The notes beneath the pieces are model-generated. The model was given only the letters and a program-made list of their open reading frames with translations. It had not been told where the DNA came from and did no database searches. From NCBI GenBank assembly GCA_016927475.1, contig JAFGMO010000002.1, forward strand, positions 120,969 through 184,968: a DNA stretch of 64,000 nt. Reading direction: 5' to 3'. Source of the stretch: Candidatus Aminicenantota bacterium (GTDB taxonomy: Bacteria > Acidobacteriota > Aminicenantia > Aminicenantales > Aminicenantaceae). Numbering within the stretch: the first letter of the stretch is position 1; each line of letters starts with the position of its first letter. The position numbers and the translations under genes are program-made. Below are positions 61,801 to 64,000 of the stretch, in pieces.

Positions 61801-61852
61801 GGTCGCTGTTCCCGCCGGCTACCAACAGCTTTATCTCATCGGGAAGCGATGA
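58847..61852 (+). CDS. Large secreted SH3/TPR/PQQ-type beta-propeller protein
   Basis: 1,001 residues. A signal peptide (ILIPIITIILTSVFPAAQVL) is followed by an SH3-like region to about 210, helical TPR-like repeats at about 230-520, and another SH3 domain at about 565-625 (IPVFHYPDTGAKVLATINKG). From about 665 a BamB-like PQQ propeller runs to the end (LYVLSDFGQAMALDIYTGEL, VIAGAGDGVIYALNKQNGTL, VVYAGSNDGYLYALNLDDGK). It also has an FG-GAP-like DVNKDGSPDLVF. Probably a periplasmic scaffold that may bind the cell wall. I know no close analogue of this domain order. Confidence 0.82.
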   Translation: MTTHRTKILIPIITIILTSVFPAAQVLPDVASDQTFYESEHYCVVIYPDSRLLSRPETGAEVLYEPQLWDIAFVIKSSRNAWKNVPVENEHQRIACERVFFPSGETGWIKSTHIMWSESQPQLLGGWIARDNTSLYNQLPDGVEKGHAKANTRFDIKKIKLLKSAETTADAIYTAPADILCFKVSFHRTSSDGIPIREAWVHGKDIHIAFHDALIGAGRELMQKWRDWKEDHTIGGAELLYRHILEKYPRQKYYDWEYDAVAGGVFCGIIALDSLADIYILNNKYEKAVAFLNRIIEEYPGTTGTISRVMEDWAATGPADGLALLKMVKITAEYQKNPLKAMHLLQEITSKHGDLEIFGFEWNTSLGLEALARMENIGKEAKLADEFMSEQFHQAVLSSDSPFVQLLGTIKHSGYLRKAGRSKEAAENLSQMIHKHPTASMVFFKSTADFSVSALDLLCRIFALDLADPIKAQEICREIFSRYKEAEDCYLDGAASYLKAEILDKTDGTRENVISAYNEALRLAEYEDVISVIRSAGETEGYVGRYAAQLRIKAIEAFAPLSKKTQAEIPVFHYPDTGAKVLATINKGDPVTVLYKRGDLWYKAVSPNGTVGWAEKSRIDPPLPPSASYSEWKTHGKNNLRQRSIEAKNTIKQPNAKLALENIAAKEVLFFDVNKDGSPDLVFAGMNDRERATQADYHNITVIDGITEKILWEFETNDSFSFHPPAIMDKTLYVLSDFGQAMALDIYTGELKWRQKIESGMEPTQPTTVSTKLFLFIGQWSDLFVLSREEGFLVERIKTDYSLSTSFFSFEDGRLYCGASGKSPLLDVKDRSAFICIDTHSFEILWIYPLETKYVRSSPLITDDLVIAGAGDGVIYALNKQNGTLTWTFETGGPITSSPAFRNNIVCIGSEDGSFYAIESGSGSLLWKFESAKKFTASPCIVGDVVYAGSNDGYLYALNLDDGKLLWKYQIGYEIKNNLSSNGPVVAVPAGYQQLYLIGKR

Positions 61853-61897
61853 AGAAGCCCATCACGGCTGATGTGTCAGCCCTTTAAGGAGATAGTT

Positions 61898-62650
61898 ATG
61901 GCTTCAACATGGAAGGCTTACAATGATCTTGCTTGGACCGAAGATTTACTGGCAGACCCGGCGGCTTACGAAGATGAAGTGAATGTCTACATCGACCTGA
62001 TCAAGCGCACTGCGGCGGAACCGCCGCGCACACTGCTGCATTTGGGAAGCGGCGCAGGCGGTCATGACACGACCTTCAAGCGGCATTTTACCGTAACCGG
62101 TGTGGATTTGAGTTTGGGCATGCTGAATATAGCACGCGCCAGACATCCCGAGATCGAATATCTTGAAGGCGATATGCGGACATTACGATTGGACAGACAG
62201 TTCGATGTTGTGGCCATTCCCGACAGCATAGACTATATGGCTTCAGAGGACGACCTGCGGCAAGCTATTCAAACTATGGTGATGCATCTCAAGACCGGCG
62301 GTGTTTTTCTTGTGGTGGGGAAAACGGAAGAAACCTTTCAAAACAATAATTTCGCATACACCGGAGAAAAGGATGGTATCCATGTAACTCTATTGGAGAA
62401 TAATTATATCAATCCGTTTCGTCCGAATACCTACGAGGCTTTTTTTGTCTTTTTGATTCGGCGAGAGGGAGAATTGACAATTCACTCAGAGCGGCAAATT
62501 CTCGGTCTTTTTTCTGAGGCAACTTGGGAAAAGGTTTTCAATGATTATGGACTCGTAATACAAAAAACAACCTTGAACGGCATTTACGATAATAATATTC
62601 TAGGTGAAGGAGAGTATCCGCTTACGGTTTTCTTTGGGAAAAAAAGTTGA
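61898..62650 (+). CDS. Class I SAM-dependent methyltransferase
   Basis: 250 residues from ATG 61898 with AAGGAG upstream; nine codons upstream are also open. Motif I is TLLHLGSGAGGHD, with GVDLSLGMLNIARARHPEIE for ribose binding, EGDMRTLRLDRQFDVVAIPD for the adenine/post-I region, and a C-terminal beta segment. The substrate is unknown. It is close to the genes before and after and may share their transcript. Confidence 0.88.
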   Translation: MASTWKAYNDLAWTEDLLADPAAYEDEVNVYIDLIKRTAAEPPRTLLHLGSGAGGHDTTFKRHFTVTGVDLSLGMLNIARARHPEIEYLEGDMRTLRLDRQFDVVAIPDSIDYMASEDDLRQAIQTMVMHLKTGGVFLVVGKTEETFQNNNFAYTGEKDGIHVTLLENNYINPFRPNTYEAFFVFLIRREGELTIHSERQILGLFSEATWEKVFNDYGLVIQKTTLNGIYDNNILGEGEYPLTVFFGKKS

Positions 62651-62666
62651 CAAGGAGAAATAAGCT

Positions 62667-63863
62667 ATGCCGCGCAAGAAACTTTACGCCGTAATCCTGC
62701 CTGGTTTTTTCATTGGCCTTGTCTGCTTAGTCTGCTGCAAAAATTTCAGCCATTCTCAAAAAAATTACACCGAACTAGGATTTTGGACGGTTGGAGATGG
62801 GATCAATGAGCGTTTTGGAACGAATATCCATCAAACATTGGACAAACTGAGAGGAAACACCTCTCAGTTGGATGAGTTTTTGCTTACGATTGCCGATCAA
62901 CCTTTCACAAAAACTCAGATACTCGAAAGAAGTGGTCTCACCCCGTCTCAAGTCGATTATCTCATCACAAATCTCGTCTCTTTCAGGCTGATCAAAAAAG
63001 ATAATCAAGGCCGGTGGGCGACGGTCCTTCCCGTTATCACGGACAACCAGATGAAAACCATCAGAGAAGATTTAGAGACAATGGCGGAAAACGTTGCCCG
63101 ACATCTTCAAAAAGAAATCCATCAAATGATAACCCTTTATAATAGAGTCAAATCCCCTCCGGACCCTCCATGGGAAGATATTAATCATCTTTTCGTCGAT
63201 AAATTCATCATTGACGGGACATTTCACAGGAGCATCAACAACCTAAGGCTTGAACAGAAAAGCGAAATCCGTGAGCCTGATGAAAAGCAGCAGACTACAT
63301 CTGAGGCATTTTTTTTCGAGTACGGTAAAAATTTTTCAACTTTCGGCACCAACTGGTACGCGTACAACGAAGGGGGCGACCAGAGAGATGTTTACGTTTT
63401 ACATGGGGCTCTTTTTGACCGCTACGATATTGCCATGAATAAGTATAGAGGCGACGAACATTTCGCCGCGGTCCTTTTCAATATCACACCGGAAGGCGGG
63501 ATTCATTCTCTGACTCATCAAGAAAAAGTGATGCTTCAAGATATGGATTGGATTTCGAACGACCGTCTTTTGGTTCCCATCGTCAAAGCGGAAACCATAA
63601 AGCGGTTATGGCAGGCGATAGAGGAAATGGGAAAAGATGCCGCCGAGGTTGCTTTTAGTCATTTCACCGACATCACAGACTCATACAAAAAAGCTCCCCA
63701 CTCCAAATTTCTCGACAGCGATGAGGACTATATTCAGGTTTGCATTCATGTGCTCTTTGGACTGATCATTGAACATTTGGAGAAAAATGGTGTCGTATCT
63801 CCGATTCCGCATCCCGCACCGGAGTCTTTTGGCGTCTATGTTGTCTTCGGAAAATTGTTTTGA
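62667..63863 (+). CDS. Unknown membrane-anchored protein with winged-helix-like segment
   Basis: 398 residues. The N-terminus has an export signal (LYAVILPGFFIGLVCLVCC) with two adjacent Cys; the lipobox is imperfect. Residues about 65-115 (DEFLLTIADQPFTKTQILER, SGLTPSQVDYLITNLVSFRL, IKKDNQGRWATVLPVIT) look like a winged helix, odd for an exported protein. A long helical stretch and a mixed domain follow. I do not recognise the family. It starts 16 nt after the methyltransferase. Confidence 0.6.
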   Translation: MPRKKLYAVILPGFFIGLVCLVCCKNFSHSQKNYTELGFWTVGDGINERFGTNIHQTLDKLRGNTSQLDEFLLTIADQPFTKTQILERSGLTPSQVDYLITNLVSFRLIKKDNQGRWATVLPVITDNQMKTIREDLETMAENVARHLQKEIHQMITLYNRVKSPPDPPWEDINHLFVDKFIIDGTFHRSINNLRLEQKSEIREPDEKQQTTSEAFFFEYGKNFSTFGTNWYAYNEGGDQRDVYVLHGALFDRYDIAMNKYRGDEHFAAVLFNITPEGGIHSLTHQEKVMLQDMDWISNDRLLVPIVKAETIKRLWQAIEEMGKDAAEVAFSHFTDITDSYKKAPHSKFLDSDEDYIQVCIHVLFGLIIEHLEKNGVVSPIPHPAPESFGVYVVFGKLF

Positions 63864-63872
63864 CTTTCCAGG

Positions 63873-63909
63873 CTGACTTTCTCTCTGACTTTCTCTCTGG
63901 ACTTTCTCT
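63873..63909. repeat. Three tandem copies of CTG(G)ACTTTCTCT
   Basis: Copies at 63873, 63885 and 63897 (the last with an extra G), just after the final CDS. The remaining ~90 bases to the window edge show no gene. Confidence 0.7.
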
Positions 63910-64000
63910 CTGGATGTTGCAGCTTTGCGATAATTTCCGGATTGTGCCACGCGAAAATTTCCGGTTTAGACAAAATCGGATAAGGTTCTTCTTAGCGGAA

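Overview
The window looks like chromosomal DNA of a Gram-negative, anaerobe-leaning bacterium of the Acidobacteriota / Candidatus Aminicenantes type. This is inferred, not proven. The evidence is a VWFA-related protein of the kind common in Acidobacteria, several large FtsX/MacB-type permeases (two paired with PadR repressors), a DNA-binding/TM/TPR regulator, lipoproteins with clear lipoboxes, TonB and RND envelope machinery, and rubredoxin plus superoxide reductase. Only one tRNA (Leu, GAG) and no rRNA are seen.

Layout. 1-10.6 kb: an RND efflux permease (cut by the left edge) and a membrane-fusion adaptor, both on the minus strand, are separated by a plus-strand block. That block holds a membrane-anchored regulator, a 64-aa Gly-Gly-Gly-ending peptide, a radical SAM/SPASM enzyme (a RiPP-like trio), a TPR lipoprotein, an ECF sigma factor and an anti-sigma/TonB fusion. 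10.7-25.5 kb: trehalose synthesis (TPS-TPP fusion and a TreT-like enzyme), a DUF6599-like/Tat-DUF362 pair, an LVIVD propeller protein, an FtsX permease with an apparent ATC start and a fragment of another, a GH3 lipoprotein, apt, an MscS channel, thiE and tsaE. 26-29.5 kb: the glycolytic operon gap-pgk-tpiA-secG and tRNA-Leu. 29.6-36.9 kb: two PadR/FtsX pairs around a small non-autonomous mobile element and an OmpA-like protein. 37-43.2 kb: a secreted repeat protein and a peptidase cluster (prodomain-like small protein, M14 carboxypeptidase, propeller protein, legumain-like C13 peptidase). 43.4-46.3 kb: AlkD-like protein, phosphoribosyltransferase, rubredoxin, superoxide reductase, thioredoxin-like protein. 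46.3-51.4 kb: a HEAT-repeat protein whose start lies inside the end of a Y1/RAYT transposon, the transposon, and a second DUF6599-like/Tat-DUF362 pair. 51.5-63.9 kb: secreted and envelope proteins, a cytoplasmic subtilase-TPR with an unknown partner, a decayed propeller gene, a large SH3/TPR/PQQ-propeller protein, a methyltransferase and an unknown membrane-anchored protein.

The most interesting items are the putative RiPP cassette, the repeated DUF6599-like/Tat-DUF362 module, the transposon with its shorter relative and its hijack of a neighbour's start, the anti-sigma/TonB fusion, the M14/C13 peptidase cluster with a separate prodomain-like protein, and the subtilase-TPR pair. All functions are read from sequence by eye; no database search was run.
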